Origin: a virus
Virus record (IMG/VR): IMGVR_UViG_3300031963_000678
Coordinates: 1-29,752 of that record
DNA: 29,752 bases
Direction: 5' to 3' (one strand)
The notes beneath the pieces are model-generated. The model saw nothing but the letters and a program-made list of their open reading frames with translations. It was not told the origin of the DNA and ran no database searches. This document shows positions 15,058-23,650 of the stretch, piece after piece. How positions within the stretch are numbered: position 1 is the stretch's first letter; the number at the start of each line of letters is the position of its first letter. The translations under genes were made by a program, and so were the position numbers.

Positions 15058-15774
15058 TCAATGGATGAATCCTATCGGAGCAGTGGCAATGTTCATGCCA
15101 GGGAAAAGCTTGTCACGATACAAAACCATGCCAGTAATGAGACGCTCAGCAATGAAAGCCAGCGCTCGCTTGTCATAGCCTCCAATGCGAAGAAATTGCT
15201 CTTCATGCTTATGCCAAATAGGGGCTAGCGCGACAAATAATGCGCTCATAAATTGCTTGTACTGAACATTGCCTCCTCTGGCCATATTGCAGCCAATAAA
15301 GCTATTTTGCTTCCAAATGGCATCAATTTCTTCGCGAGAAAAAATCCAGCTTCCAGAATCGGCAAGCTCTCTAGTGATGGCAGGAGCATCAAAAGCAGAA
15401 TGTCCGCCGTAAAACTGCTGCTCTAACGTGCAGCTAAATAATGCAGGCTCTGGAAAGTACAACGTATTTTCTTCGTACCATTGGTCTTCTGGTTCCAGCC
15501 AGTTGCGCCTGTACTGCGCATTGCCAATGTTATTTTCATTCGCGTTGAGAATCATCCAGGAAATACAAGATAATTCTCCCCATCGACTATTCAGCCGCGA
15601 AAGGGAAGCATTCTCATCGTCAAATACATAGCCTGCTGAACGGAGCGTTTCGCGCTCCTCGCTAGACAAAGCATGCGCTCCTCCCATGATGGGAACAATG
15701 CGAGAACGCGCTTCATAGCGCACTTTCTCGCCAGGAATGCATACGGCGTAAATTGTGCAATCAGACGGCTGCAT
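15058..15774 (-). CDS. DUF4422-type glycosyltransferase-like protein
   Basis: A 238-residue protein starting MQPSDCTIYAVCIPGEKVRYEARSRIVPI. The segment NANENNIGNAQYRRNWLEPED matches the IGxxHYRRxF motif of DUF4422 glycosyltransferases (galactofuranosyl-transferase-like). W/Y-rich blocks and a C-terminal ERLITGMVLY complete the fold. A Shine-Dalgarno-like GAGGAAGG lies just before the ATG, which overlaps the end of the upstream gene by about 14 nt. It is the last gene of the minus-strand part of the glycan island. Donor and acceptor sugars cannot be read from sequence. Confidence 0.7.
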   Translation of the reverse strand: MQPSDCTIYAVCIPGEKVRYEARSRIVPIMGGAHALSSEERETLRSAGYVFDDENASLSRLNSRWGELSCISWMILNANENNIGNAQYRRNWLEPEDQWYEENTLYFPEPALFSCTLEQQFYGGHSAFDAPAITRELADSGSWIFSREEIDAIWKQNSFIGCNMARGGNVQYKQFMSALFVALAPIWHKHEEQFLRIGGYDKRALAFIAERLITGMVLYRDKLFPGMNIATAPIGFIH

Positions 15775-16477
15775 AAACCTTCCTCGCTGCCCATAGTTCG
15801 TTGTAATTATTCACGCCTTTGGCGCCAAGACCAGTTAAATCGCCGCCTCCTGCGGGTTTGCTCCAGGCCATGATCGTACCATCAGGCAAGACAAAGCCCC
15901 TATTCTTCTGTCCATACGTGGGAGTGAGTTCCAGGTAGTCACCGTAAATAAAATTGGCTTGGCTTCCATTGGAAGCAAGCGCCTTGCCCAATAGCGTTGG
16001 GCCAGTGGGACACAGTGGCGTGATGCCATAGTATTGCTCTGTGCAATTTGCCACAATCATTTCAATGGCAGTTTGCAAAGCCTTGTTGTCGGGCTTGGAA
16101 TAGAGCACAGTCGTGGCGCACGCCCAACTGGTGTAGCTAAAACGCTGGATATCTCGGAATGCCAAGAATTCAATGCGATCTCCAAGATCCACTGCATTAA
16201 AGGCCCTCACGCCAATATCAAAATACCAACCACCGAGTTTGTTTAACAAGCAGAATCGGCCAAGGTCTGCTTTGTAAGAGAATGGAACCAGGCAATCATA
16301 CGCCCACACCACTTCGTCTCCATAGTTTTCAGCAATGAAAGCACGCAATGAAGCATCGCTGTAAATGACGTGCTCCGCATCAGGAAAACATGCGTCAATG
16401 GTGCTAGTGGCGTGCTTAAGGAACGGACTAAGCTGCTCCGTTGGATCAGTGGAAAGAAAGATTTGTGAAATCTGCAT
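15761..16477 (-). CDS. GT32-like glycosyltransferase with altered DXD motif
   Basis: A 238-residue protein from ATG 16477 (a TTG nine bases upstream is in frame). The segment YKADLGRFCLLNKLGGWYFD is the sugar-binding region of DXD-containing (GT32/Gly_transf_sug) enzymes, where KADxxRxxxLxxxGGxYxD leads into the metal-binding DXD. Here that reads YFDIGV, so the second Asp is Gly. A Gly-rich C-terminal part (PAGGGDLTGLGAKGVNN) follows. It directly follows the GT4 gene (stop at 16483-16485). Activity may be retained through other residues or be lost; this is the main uncertainty. Confidence 0.75.
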   Translation of the reverse strand: MQISQIFLSTDPTEQLSPFLKHATSTIDACFPDAEHVIYSDASLRAFIAENYGDEVVWAYDCLVPFSYKADLGRFCLLNKLGGWYFDIGVRAFNAVDLGDRIEFLAFRDIQRFSYTSWACATTVLYSKPDNKALQTAIEMIVANCTEQYYGITPLCPTGPTLLGKALASNGSQANFIYGDYLELTPTYGQKNRGFVLPDGTIMAWSKPAGGGDLTGLGAKGVNNYNELWAARKVYAAV

Positions 16478-16482
16478 GGCAA

Positions 16483-17706
16483 TCAAGCAATCTTTGCGGG
16501 AGTTCCAAAGCCTTTAAATTCAGGCTCGACAGGCTTTGCAGCAAGCGTTTCGCTCACTGCATCCTTAAGCTGTTGCTGAATATAAGGCCAGGTAAAAGGC
16601 TCCTCATGAAGACGGTTGTAACACCATTGCCCATGTTCCTTGAGAATGTCACGATTCTCGTAATAGTAAGTGAGGATGTTCGCTGCGCATTCAGGGTCGG
16701 GCAGCATGCGCTCTAAACCATAGTTCCTATCTGTTTCACTGGCATTGCATTCAATGCGAGGCAGCTCATCAAAGATTTCAGCCAAGCTTGTATGATCAGG
16801 AACCACTTGCGCCACGCCAGTGGCACCATGCTCTGAGTTGACCAGGCCCCATCCTTCGCCAATGCAAGTGTTAATGCCAATATCAGCAGCGTTATACACT
16901 TGATTAAGTTGTTCAATGGGAAGACAATTGTCCACTGAATAGTGTGGACTGGTCAAAATAAGTTTACTGGTCGGGTCAAAGCCTTCGTCACGCGCCACTC
17001 GTTTAAACAGCGGAACAAGTTCCCATCCCAAATCCTTGCTGCCCATATTGAGCCATAGACGAGCATCGTCTTTGTCTTTGGCAAACTTAATAAATGCCTT
17101 GATGGTCAAATCAATGCGCTTGCGTGGTTGATTCCTGTTGCCATTGAATACGACAAACACATCTTCTGGTACACCAAGCTTTTTGCGGCATTCTTGCTTG
17201 TCGAGAGGAAAGAACTTCGTGAAATCGGTGCCATGGCCAATGATGCGCACGGGCTTTGTATAGCCCATAAGCTCAAGTTCTTTCTTGGCGAATTCCGTGT
17301 AAGTGGCGAGACCGTCCCATTCCATCATTGGCTTGGCCAGATCTGGGAACAAACCGTAAGAGTCGATGGGCGTGTAGACGAACCATTTGAAGCCAAGCTG
17401 CTCCTTAAGAGGCTTTGCTTTTTCCCACAAGCTAAGAGCAATCCAAATGTCATTGGTCACCCACACCAGATCGGGCTTCACCGTTTGGATGATGCTTGCA
17501 ATACGGTGAGAACCAAAAGGATCATTGCCGTGAAGCATCGCTGGATAGACATTGTAATTTTTCGCCTCTGGATGAGGGTCGCCATGGTAATTCACGGCAA
17601 GCACGCTCACTTCATGCTCTTCTGCCAGCGCAGGAAGCAAATATTGTGCAACGCGACCAAATCCTGTTTCTACAAACGCATCGCCACAGTAAAGAATGCG
17701 AGCCAT
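16483..17706 (-). CDS. GT4-family glycosyltransferase (GT-B fold)
   Basis: A protein of about 407 residues. N-terminal MARILYCGDAFVETGFGRVAQYLLPAL and NYHGDP give the N-Rossmann half. C-terminal FVVFNGNRNQPRKRIDLTIKAFIKFA, AADIGINTCIGEGWGLVNSEHG (E-x7-E motif, donor-sugar binding) and CxLTYYYENRD give the nucleotide-sugar half. Typical GT4 retaining transferase, likely cytoplasmic. The ATG at 17706 has AAGGA six nt upstream; another ATG at 17712 is in frame. It is the first gene of the minus-strand part of the glycan island and is divergent from the next gene. Substrate unknown. Confidence 0.88.
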   Translation of the reverse strand: MARILYCGDAFVETGFGRVAQYLLPALAEEHEVSVLAVNYHGDPHPEAKNYNVYPAMLHGNDPFGSHRIASIIQTVKPDLVWVTNDIWIALSLWEKAKPLKEQLGFKWFVYTPIDSYGLFPDLAKPMMEWDGLATYTEFAKKELELMGYTKPVRIIGHGTDFTKFFPLDKQECRKKLGVPEDVFVVFNGNRNQPRKRIDLTIKAFIKFAKDKDDARLWLNMGSKDLGWELVPLFKRVARDEGFDPTSKLILTSPHYSVDNCLPIEQLNQVYNAADIGINTCIGEGWGLVNSEHGATGVAQVVPDHTSLAEIFDELPRIECNASETDRNYGLERMLPDPECAANILTYYYENRDILKEHGQWCYNRLHEEPFTWPYIQQQLKDAVSETLAAKPVEPEFKGFGTPAKIA

Positions 17707-17739
17707 AGCCATCCTTGAATCTTCGTCATCTTAAGGGGC

Positions 17740-17767
17740 TTTTATACTGACGGCAAAAGGAGGCTAG
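17740..17767 (+). promoter_or_regulatory. Possible -10 element and strong ribosome-binding site before the plus-strand glycan genes
   Basis: TATACT (17743-17748) lies about 20 nt before the ATG, but a matching -35 at the right spacing is not seen (TTGAAT at 17715 is 22 nt away). AGGAGG at about 17759 gives an ideal ribosome-binding site for the 17768 start. Confidence 0.35.
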
Positions 17768-18463
17768 ATGATTCTTCCAGAGGGTTCAATTCGTTTCTGT
17801 ATTAGTACGTGCAAGAAGTTTGCTCCGCATACCATTCCCGTCATTATTCCCAGCTTGCTTGCTGCCGGCTTGAAGCCAGAGGAGATTTTAATTGTCAATG
17901 GTGGGCAAACTGTCAGGGCTTTTACCAGCTACAAAGACGTGCCAATGCTGCTGACGCAGCAAAATTCCTTTGAATACACACCGCTCATTGAAATTGTTGA
18001 GCATTCAATGGAAAGCCAATATTGGTTCCTTTTGCACGACACCTGCATTGCAGGGCCAACTTTTAGGCAGCTTGCTTACGAACCTCCCGTAGAGGCGCCT
18101 GAGAAAGTGGCGATGAAGCATACGCCCTCCATGAGCATCGGCCTTTACCGCTACGACTACCTCATGGCTCACAAGGAGCGCTTGATGACCATTAAAAATA
18201 CAGATAGCTCACCAGAAGCTTTGCAGCAATGGAAGCAGTGGGGAGTGCCAAACGAGGATTACATGCTTTGGAAGCTTCAAGACGTACCGTGCCACATTTA
18301 CCATCCAGACAAACACGGTCCTGACGAATGGAATTATCAAGGACACGCAGACCCCTACGGCACTGGCATGCAGCGCCGCATTGAATACTTCCCTCAGTTA
18401 GAACTAGCCAAAGCCAAAAGTAATTGGCAAGGCGTACAGCCCCACCTTTGTATTGACATCTGA
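17768..18463 (+). CDS. Hypothetical protein, possible glycosyltransferase
   Basis: A 231-residue protein with alternating beta/alpha pattern (IRFCISTCKKFAPHTIPVIIPSLL...EEILIVNGGQ) and WFLLHDTCIAGPTF. A GT-A-type fold with HDT in place of DXD is possible but I do not recognise the family. AGGAGG six nt before the ATG gives an excellent start. It shares its transcript with the FAD oxidoreductase gene, whose ATG overlaps its stop (TGATG). Context in the glycan island suggests sugar metabolism or transfer. Confidence 0.6.
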   Translation: MILPEGSIRFCISTCKKFAPHTIPVIIPSLLAAGLKPEEILIVNGGQTVRAFTSYKDVPMLLTQQNSFEYTPLIEIVEHSMESQYWFLLHDTCIAGPTFRQLAYEPPVEAPEKVAMKHTPSMSIGLYRYDYLMAHKERLMTIKNTDSSPEALQQWKQWGVPNEDYMLWKLQDVPCHIYHPDKHGPDEWNYQGHADPYGTGMQRRIEYFPQLELAKAKSNWQGVQPHLCIDI

Positions 18464-19416
18464 TGAAGCGCATTGCAATTATTGGCGGAGGCTGGGTGGG
18501 ATGCCATTTAGCAATGGCTTTTCGCGATGAGGCAGAAGTGACGCTGTACGAAAAGAACCATACGCTCATTTCGGAAACGTCCTTCATCAATCAGAATCGA
18601 CTGCACTATGGCTATCACTACGCCAGGAATGCCGCCACTCGCCGTTTATGCGCCACCACTTTTGTGCGCTTTATGGAGGACTATGGCGATCTTGTTCATG
18701 ATGTAGAGAATAATTACTACGCCGTATCAGAAGACGAAAGTCTTCTTGATGCTGAAACCATTTCAATTCTTTTTGGGAGCGGTCCGCATACTTCGCTGGA
18801 TCCACAAGCTTTTAACCATACATCGCTCTTGCTGAACACCCCCGAGAAGCGCATTGATGCCATTGGGGCGAGCCTGTATTTTCAATGGTGCCTAGATTCA
18901 TTGGTTAAAAGGGAAGCGATTCAACGGTCTAGTTTGCAGTCGCTAAAGAAGGATTACGATTTTATTTTTGACTGTACTAATAATTCCCTCCTGGAGCCAT
19001 TGCCTTCTCAATTCTTTGAGGCAGTGGCCATGTTTATTTATCGCCCCAAGAAGCCTCTTCCTTTTGGCGCCCTCACTTACATAGATGGCGAACTGTTCTC
19101 CATCTATCCATACAACGACAAATGCTTCTCGTTAAGCCATGTGAAGCATGGAATTATGCCTAGCAATTCGCTTGACAATGCGGACAATGCGAGGCGCGAG
19201 ATTGAGCGGCATGTGGAGCGCTACTGGCCTGACTTTGCTGATAGTTTTGACTATTTATTCCCAACGCTTTCTATCAAAGCAAAAACTAGAGACAGCAGCG
19301 CCAATCGCACGCCATTAATGCGCCAAGAAGGCAATTTGTTTTCCTTCTTTACTGGCAAAATCCAAGGCATCTATGCTATTGAGCAAATGGCAAGGCAAAT
19401 TATTGCTCAGCCATAA
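18463..19416 (+). CDS. FAD-dependent oxidoreductase
   Basis: A 317-residue protein whose start, MKRIAIIGGGWVGCHLAMAF, is a dinucleotide-binding Rossmann motif (GxGxxG) with the E of the second strand (VTLYEK). The following SFINQNRLHYGYHYARN recalls FAD oxidoreductases in polysaccharide clusters. Residues near the end (RTPLMRQEGNLFSFFTGKIQGIY) resemble the FAD ribityl-binding end. It overlaps the upstream gene by one base and converges with the TIM-barrel gene, overlapping its 3' end by 10 bp. Probably oxidises or rearranges a sugar in the glycan pathway; exact reaction unknown. Confidence 0.75.
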   Translation: MKRIAIIGGGWVGCHLAMAFRDEAEVTLYEKNHTLISETSFINQNRLHYGYHYARNAATRRLCATTFVRFMEDYGDLVHDVENNYYAVSEDESLLDAETISILFGSGPHTSLDPQAFNHTSLLLNTPEKRIDAIGASLYFQWCLDSLVKREAIQRSSLQSLKKDYDFIFDCTNNSLLEPLPSQFFEAVAMFIYRPKKPLPFGALTYIDGELFSIYPYNDKCFSLSHVKHGIMPSNSLDNADNARREIERHVERYWPDFADSFDYLFPTLSIKAKTRDSSANRTPLMRQEGNLFSFFTGKIQGIYAIEQMARQIIAQP

Positions 19417-20150
19417 AGCTGCCTAAATAAAGGATATTCGCGATGATGCTTAGGGGCGTCAACCAGTTCACGTGTGATGCCATATTGATATGAGCTTGAA
19501 TCAAGAAGAAGCTTGATTTGCCTGTGCTCATACTGATTCAGAATGGGGCCGTTGTCAGTGTCGCTGATATGCACGTGAGCAATGAAACGAAAATAATGCT
19601 TGATGATCTTCATGGGGCTATCCCCCTGCAGCCAGGCATTGTTCGTATCAAGCATTGTCTTTACATTGCGTAAGTTGTAGAAGTCAATGTGATTGACAAT
19701 TTCCTCAACTGTATAGAAATACTTTCCGCCAAATGCCTTGGCGATTGGTTCAATGCAAAGGATGGCATCGTTCGCTTCCAGGACTGAATCCATGCGCTTG
19801 AGCGTTTCCATCAGGCTTGATGGGCTTCCCCTGCGCAATGCAGGACTACCAAGTACAAAGCGTTTGATGCCCATTAACGAACCTAGTCTCACCACTCGCA
19901 ACAAATGCTCTTGAGTGGCGGCAACGTCTTCAAAGCTTTGCACCGCACTGTCATAAAACAATGCCTGAGCCGAATACGCCCAAAGCCCGTAATCTTCTCT
20001 ATAGCGCTTGGCGATATCGCCAAAGTCTTCATTCCTCGCGAAGATGCGGGATGGCACCAACTCAATGAAATTGAAAGCGCCAGCATTGACACTTAAGATT
20101 TCATGCTCCTCTTCGTCCTTCCAGCCAATGGCACTAATTCCAAGCATCAA
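19407..20150 (-). CDS. Xylose-isomerase-like TIM-barrel protein (sugar isomerase/epimerase)
   Basis: A 247-residue protein. Pattern: MMLGISAIGWKDEEE; FVLGSPALRRGSPSS; ILCIEPIAKAFGGKYFYTVEE (metal-binding Glu after strand 5 or 6); MLDTNNAWLQGDSP (Asp at the next metal position); and FIAHVHISDTDNGPILNQY (His/Asp pair). These are the AP_endonuc_2/xylose isomerase TIM-barrel features. Such proteins interconvert ketoses and aldoses or epimerise sugars. It overlaps the upstream epimerase-like gene by about 17 nt, and its 3' end overlaps the convergent oxidoreductase gene. Confidence 0.75.
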   Translation of the reverse strand: MMLGISAIGWKDEEEHEILSVNAGAFNFIELVPSRIFARNEDFGDIAKRYREDYGLWAYSAQALFYDSAVQSFEDVAATQEHLLRVVRLGSLMGIKRFVLGSPALRRGSPSSLMETLKRMDSVLEANDAILCIEPIAKAFGGKYFYTVEEIVNHIDFYNLRNVKTMLDTNNAWLQGDSPMKIIKHYFRFIAHVHISDTDNGPILNQYEHRQIKLLLDSSSYQYGITRELVDAPKHHREYPLFRQLYG

Positions 20151-20859
20151 TCAAAGCTCCCATCTTCTTCATAGTTTCTTCTTTACTAGCAGAATATGGA
20201 GCGTAATTGTATTCAACACGCTTGCCACAATCAACTATTTCCCTTGCCCATGGGAACCACTTGTCAATAATCTCTAAGGTTTCAACAGGCTCAGGAAACC
20301 ACTGATGCTCTTCGCCTTTTCTGCAGGCTTCAGTGTCGGCCCATAAGTCATTTAAATCGTACCATTGATAAGACGAATTGGCATTAATCTTCTCCACATT
20401 ATTTCTGTTGAGAAGATCAAACAGCACGTTCTTTTTAATGCGCCGATGGAATAATGCAGGAAGACGAATGACGGTAATAATTGATTCAGGAAAAGTGCCT
20501 CTGACTAACATTTCAAAAATATAACGAACAGAGCCATAGTCAATCCCGTGAATTTCAGGGAAGTTTTGCACGTATTTGCAAGTTTGACTGTAAATATCAA
20601 TGGTGGAATAGAGAATGATTTCCCTCGGTTTCCATAGTCTTATTTTTGTAACAACGTGATACATATTGTTGAAATCATCCATGGGGGCTTGGTTTGCCTT
20701 CCATTTCTCCGCTGGTAAACAAGCCAGATAAAGCTTGTCAACATCTTCCTTTAACAATGGTGCAAGGTGAATGTTCTCGGAATTGAAGCGACAATCAAAC
20801 TCGTGATGTTCACGAAGCACGCTGCCAATCAAGCCCGTGCTTCCAACCAATACATCCAT
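20134..20859 (-). CDS. NAD-dependent epimerase/dehydratase (extended SDR-like)
   Basis: A 241-residue protein from ATG 20859 (frame open upstream to 20916, but the ATG two bases after the previous stop fits the operon and gives the Rossmann start MDVLVGSTGLIGSVL, a GxxGxxG-type NAD(P) motif). Later ILYSTIDIYSQT and GSVRYIFEMLVRG supply Ser/Thr and Tyr positions; the Lys of YxxxK is not clear (Y is followed by IFEM), so the catalytic triad may be incomplete. Likely makes or modifies a nucleotide sugar. It is the first gene of the glycan run on this strand and follows directly after the MuF-like gene. Confidence 0.72.
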   Translation of the reverse strand: MDVLVGSTGLIGSVLREHHEFDCRFNSENIHLAPLLKEDVDKLYLACLPAEKWKANQAPMDDFNNMYHVVTKIRLWKPREIILYSTIDIYSQTCKYVQNFPEIHGIDYGSVRYIFEMLVRGTFPESIITVIRLPALFHRRIKKNVLFDLLNRNNVEKINANSSYQWYDLNDLWADTEACRKGEEHQWFPEPVETLEIIDKWFPWAREIVDCGKRVEYNYAPYSASKEETMKKMGALIDAWN

Positions 20860-20861
20860 GC

Positions 20862-21545
20862 TCAAACCGCTACGACGGGCGCTTGCTGACGCATGTATTG
20901 TACGCGGCATTTGCAATTGCTCATGCAGGCACAGCGTTGCCCTGGCATTGGCAAACTACCAATGGGCACCGCTCCCCTCGCTGCAAAATTCACGCAATCA
21001 CTACAGTGCTTTGCCTGTGGGTCCAAGATGCGACGCATCAGACTGTAGCCTTGTCGTTCTTGACGAATTGCGGAACCTTCCCAGTAAGAACCTCGCACAG
21101 CCTGAGAATACATGCCGATACGAGCAAGAGCCATGGGAGCAGAAATGCTCCCAGCCAGAAGATCGCGAGCAAAACTCTCCAGGTAACGGTATTCCGCACG
21201 AAGGCGTTGACCGATGCGGCCCCACTCAGCAGCTTGCATCGAATCTCGTCCACCATTGCCAATGATTGCAGCTTGCGTATGGGCAAGCTTAAGTGCTTCC
21301 CTTACGCTTCGCTGCCATTGATCCAGCGTGATATCGCCGCTACTAAGCATGTTTGTAAGACGGCGTAACAAAGTACCAAGCTTGTTAATTCGACCATCGA
21401 CCAAACTCTCAACGGCAGACTGGCTGAGAAATCGCCCGTTAGCTCCGCGATAACGGCCACTAACGGGATCGTAGTTCCATGAGGATTGATCCAGGCGAAG
21501 CTGAATGGCGGCTGCGAATGTTGAGAGATCATTCAGGCTTTGCAT
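20862..21545 (-). CDS. MuF-like minor head protein
   Basis: A 227-residue protein with helical N-terminal two thirds (LDQSSWNYDPVSGRYRGANGRFLS...) and a Cys-rich C-terminus (CSDCVNFAARG then CACMSNCKCRVQY). The ending C-x-x-NC-x-C resembles the tail of phage Mu gpF-like minor head proteins, and the position next to the portal gene matches. It is thought to assist DNA entry or sit inside the head. Its ATG lies inside the end of the portal gene (17-nt overlap). The four to five Cys near the end may bind a metal. Confidence 0.7.
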   Translation of the reverse strand: MQSLNDLSTFAAAIQLRLDQSSWNYDPVSGRYRGANGRFLSQSAVESLVDGRINKLGTLLRRLTNMLSSGDITLDQWQRSVREALKLAHTQAAIIGNGGRDSMQAAEWGRIGQRLRAEYRYLESFARDLLAGSISAPMALARIGMYSQAVRGSYWEGSAIRQERQGYSLMRRILDPQAKHCSDCVNFAARGAVPIGSLPMPGQRCACMSNCKCRVQYMRQQAPVVAV

Positions 21546-23625
21546 CCTCTGCCTCCAGGATATCCTTAAAACGCTCTGGCGCTTCCTCTTTCCATTGGTT
21601 CAATGCAGCATCAATATCTTCTGGGTTGATCAAAGAGGCTTCGTCAACGTCAGAAAGGATGAGGCCTTCTACTTTCATGGGCTCAAGCGCATCTACTTTG
21701 CTGCTGACATTCTTTGCTGGTCCCTTGCGCTCTGGATCAGGATCGACTTTGCGCTTGCGAGCAACAATTGTTTGCCGCTCTTCTTTGCTCATAGCTTGAG
21801 CTTTAGCTTCGGGAAGACACTTGGGTTTGCCTTCTTTCTCTTCACGGGCGCCACAGGGGCCAAAAATTTCACCATTGGCACCAATCCTCACCCATTTTTC
21901 CTTGAACCACTTATCAAGATCATCAGCATGCAGTTCGCCTTCATCACTCTTGAAAGCTCCAGTCAGTGAGCCATGCTTCTTCTTGTACATTTGCTTGTAC
22001 TGTTGCACGACGTAGCCACTTGCATAAGCAGATGGCCACACCTTGAACTTGGCCTTAGCAGCACTCACGGCTCGTGAATGCAAAGATTCGTCAGTGAACT
22101 TCACGTCGCCACGCACTTTTTCAAGATCGCCGGGTAAATAAAGACCAGCGCTGTCCTCACGGCTGTCCTCTACTTCCCTGCTTCCGTCCATGGGAAGCGT
22201 GCCATTCTCTTCGTCGAGAGGATCACGCCCGCCAGGAGGCACTGCCATTTCTCCGCCACCCCGTTTGGGGGTGGCTCCACCCCCAACTTGAGCAGGAAGT
22301 TCCCGCACTACGGACGGATCGAGCGTAAGCTCCATACTCCATTCAGACCCGCCATAGCGGGCATCTGCCACTTCCTTGGGACTCAGTACACCCAGTTGGA
22401 TGTAGCGGCCATCTACAGCCGCCACACGCGCCCTTACGTCGGCCATCTCACGCTCATTAAGCTCAAACAATGGATTGAATGAGATGCGCCATGATTCAGG
22501 CAGTTCTCCTTTCGTCGGACCCTCCTTGCTCAGCATGATCATCTCCATCAGTTTCTTGATGGGCCGCTTGAAATGCACGCTTTGATAATCAGCAAGCGTT
22601 TTAGCGAAATCACGCTCTTCACTACGACCAGTGGAGCCCAAGCCACTAGGACTTTCGCCAAACAAAACAGTGTGAGGAATCTTGCTGGCGCCAATAATGT
22701 CCACGCGCAGCTTCTCAAGGATTTCTCCAATGCCGCCGAAATTGCGACTAATAAATTCAAGCTCTTCTTTCTCCGCATCAATCGCGTAGCCGCGATAGAT
22801 GCTCTTGCTCATGTCGTTCACCTGCAGGCGATCACGAATGGAGCTTTCCTTGCCAGCAGCAAGCATCGCCGCCAAGCCCCTCACTTTGTGAACAAAGATG
22901 TCAAACTCGGTGAGAAGCGTAGCCGCTGAATTTAATCCCGTCCAATAATGACGGAAGCTGTCATAAACAGTCTGCAAGCTGCTCATCCCCCAGCCATAGT
23001 TGCGCTGTCTCACGCGATAAGGAAGCCAGTCCCCATCAAAGCGCAAAATCCTATCTTTATGGATGTAAGTTAGTTGCGGCTGGTTGATTAAATCTCCAGA
23101 GATGATCTGATAATAAGTGGCCTTTGAATAGTCGTAGAGGTTTTCTTCGTTGATAACGGGAGCAATCTGCCATCGATCAAGACACTCAATGTCTTCGATG
23201 CGACGGATATTACGTTTATCGACAGGCATATAAGCGGGACGCCCATCGTCAATAAAAAGAAGTAGACAAGCACCCCCATAAAGGCGGGAGTTTTTTGCTG
23301 CGAGGTTGAGGTGTTCAAGGATGTATAAGTCTTCAATTACTTGCTCAATGCCTTGCACCTGCTCGGCTCTAACGCCTTCTCCGCCAAACAAAACTTTAAA
23401 GCCTTTCCGCGTGGCTTGATCAGCATAAATGTCAACAATGCGACGAGGAAGCCATTCACCATAGAGATTTTCTAGCTCTTCTTGAGCCAGGAAGATAGTG
23501 GCCGTAGTTTTAGTATATTGCCCCTTATCACGACCAGTGCCCATGCCAATGAGCACGTTCTGAAGGCCATCAGCCCTTACGCCGCCGCTTCCGGCGTGAC
23601 CCAGATCAACTGCTTCGTTTTCCAT
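21529..23625 (-). CDS. Portal protein (DUF1073-like) with C-terminal extra domain
   Basis: A 698-residue protein. Residues 40-440 carry the DUF1073/portal pattern: LYGEWLPRRIVDIYADQATRKGF, AAKNSRLYGGACLLLFIDDG, IHKDRILRFDGDWLPYR and FGESPSGLGSTGRSEERDFAKTLADYQ. It forms the vertex ring through which DNA is packed. About residues 519-625 make an extra domain (KAKFKVWPSAYASGYVVQQYKQM...WFKEKWVRIGANGEIFGPCG with paired Cys), the pattern of DUF5872-type proteins usually seen as separate small proteins. A long acidic/proline-rich linker (about 445-515) joins them. Its ATG sits in a hairpin (CCATAA...TTATGG), so translation may be limited. It is divergent from the nuclease-like and terminase genes. 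Confidence 0.9.
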   Translation of the reverse strand: MENEAVDLGHAGSGGVRADGLQNVLIGMGTGRDKGQYTKTTATIFLAQEELENLYGEWLPRRIVDIYADQATRKGFKVLFGGEGVRAEQVQGIEQVIEDLYILEHLNLAAKNSRLYGGACLLLFIDDGRPAYMPVDKRNIRRIEDIECLDRWQIAPVINEENLYDYSKATYYQIISGDLINQPQLTYIHKDRILRFDGDWLPYRVRQRNYGWGMSSLQTVYDSFRHYWTGLNSAATLLTEFDIFVHKVRGLAAMLAAGKESSIRDRLQVNDMSKSIYRGYAIDAEKEELEFISRNFGGIGEILEKLRVDIIGASKIPHTVLFGESPSGLGSTGRSEERDFAKTLADYQSVHFKRPIKKLMEMIMLSKEGPTKGELPESWRISFNPLFELNEREMADVRARVAAVDGRYIQLGVLSPKEVADARYGGSEWSMELTLDPSVVRELPAQVGGGATPKRGGGEMAVPPGGRDPLDEENGTLPMDGSREVEDSREDSAGLYLPGDLEKVRGDVKFTDESLHSRAVSAAKAKFKVWPSAYASGYVVQQYKQMYKKKHGSLTGAFKSDEGELHADDLDKWFKEKWVRIGANGEIFGPCGAREEKEGKPKCLPEAKAQAMSKEERQTIVARKRKVDPDPERKGPAKNVSSKVDALEPMKVEGLILSDVDEASLINPEDIDAALNQWKEEAPERFKDILEAEDAKPE

Positions 23626-23650
23626 AAGCTTTATTTATGGCCATGATGTG

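Noticed and set aside
18192-18590. 132-codon minus-strand ORF
   Set aside because: Antisense to two well-supported plus-strand genes.
20860-20916. 19-residue N-terminal extension of the epimerase-like gene
   Set aside because: It overlaps the MuF-like gene and adds a basic, non-conserved-looking stretch before the Rossmann start.
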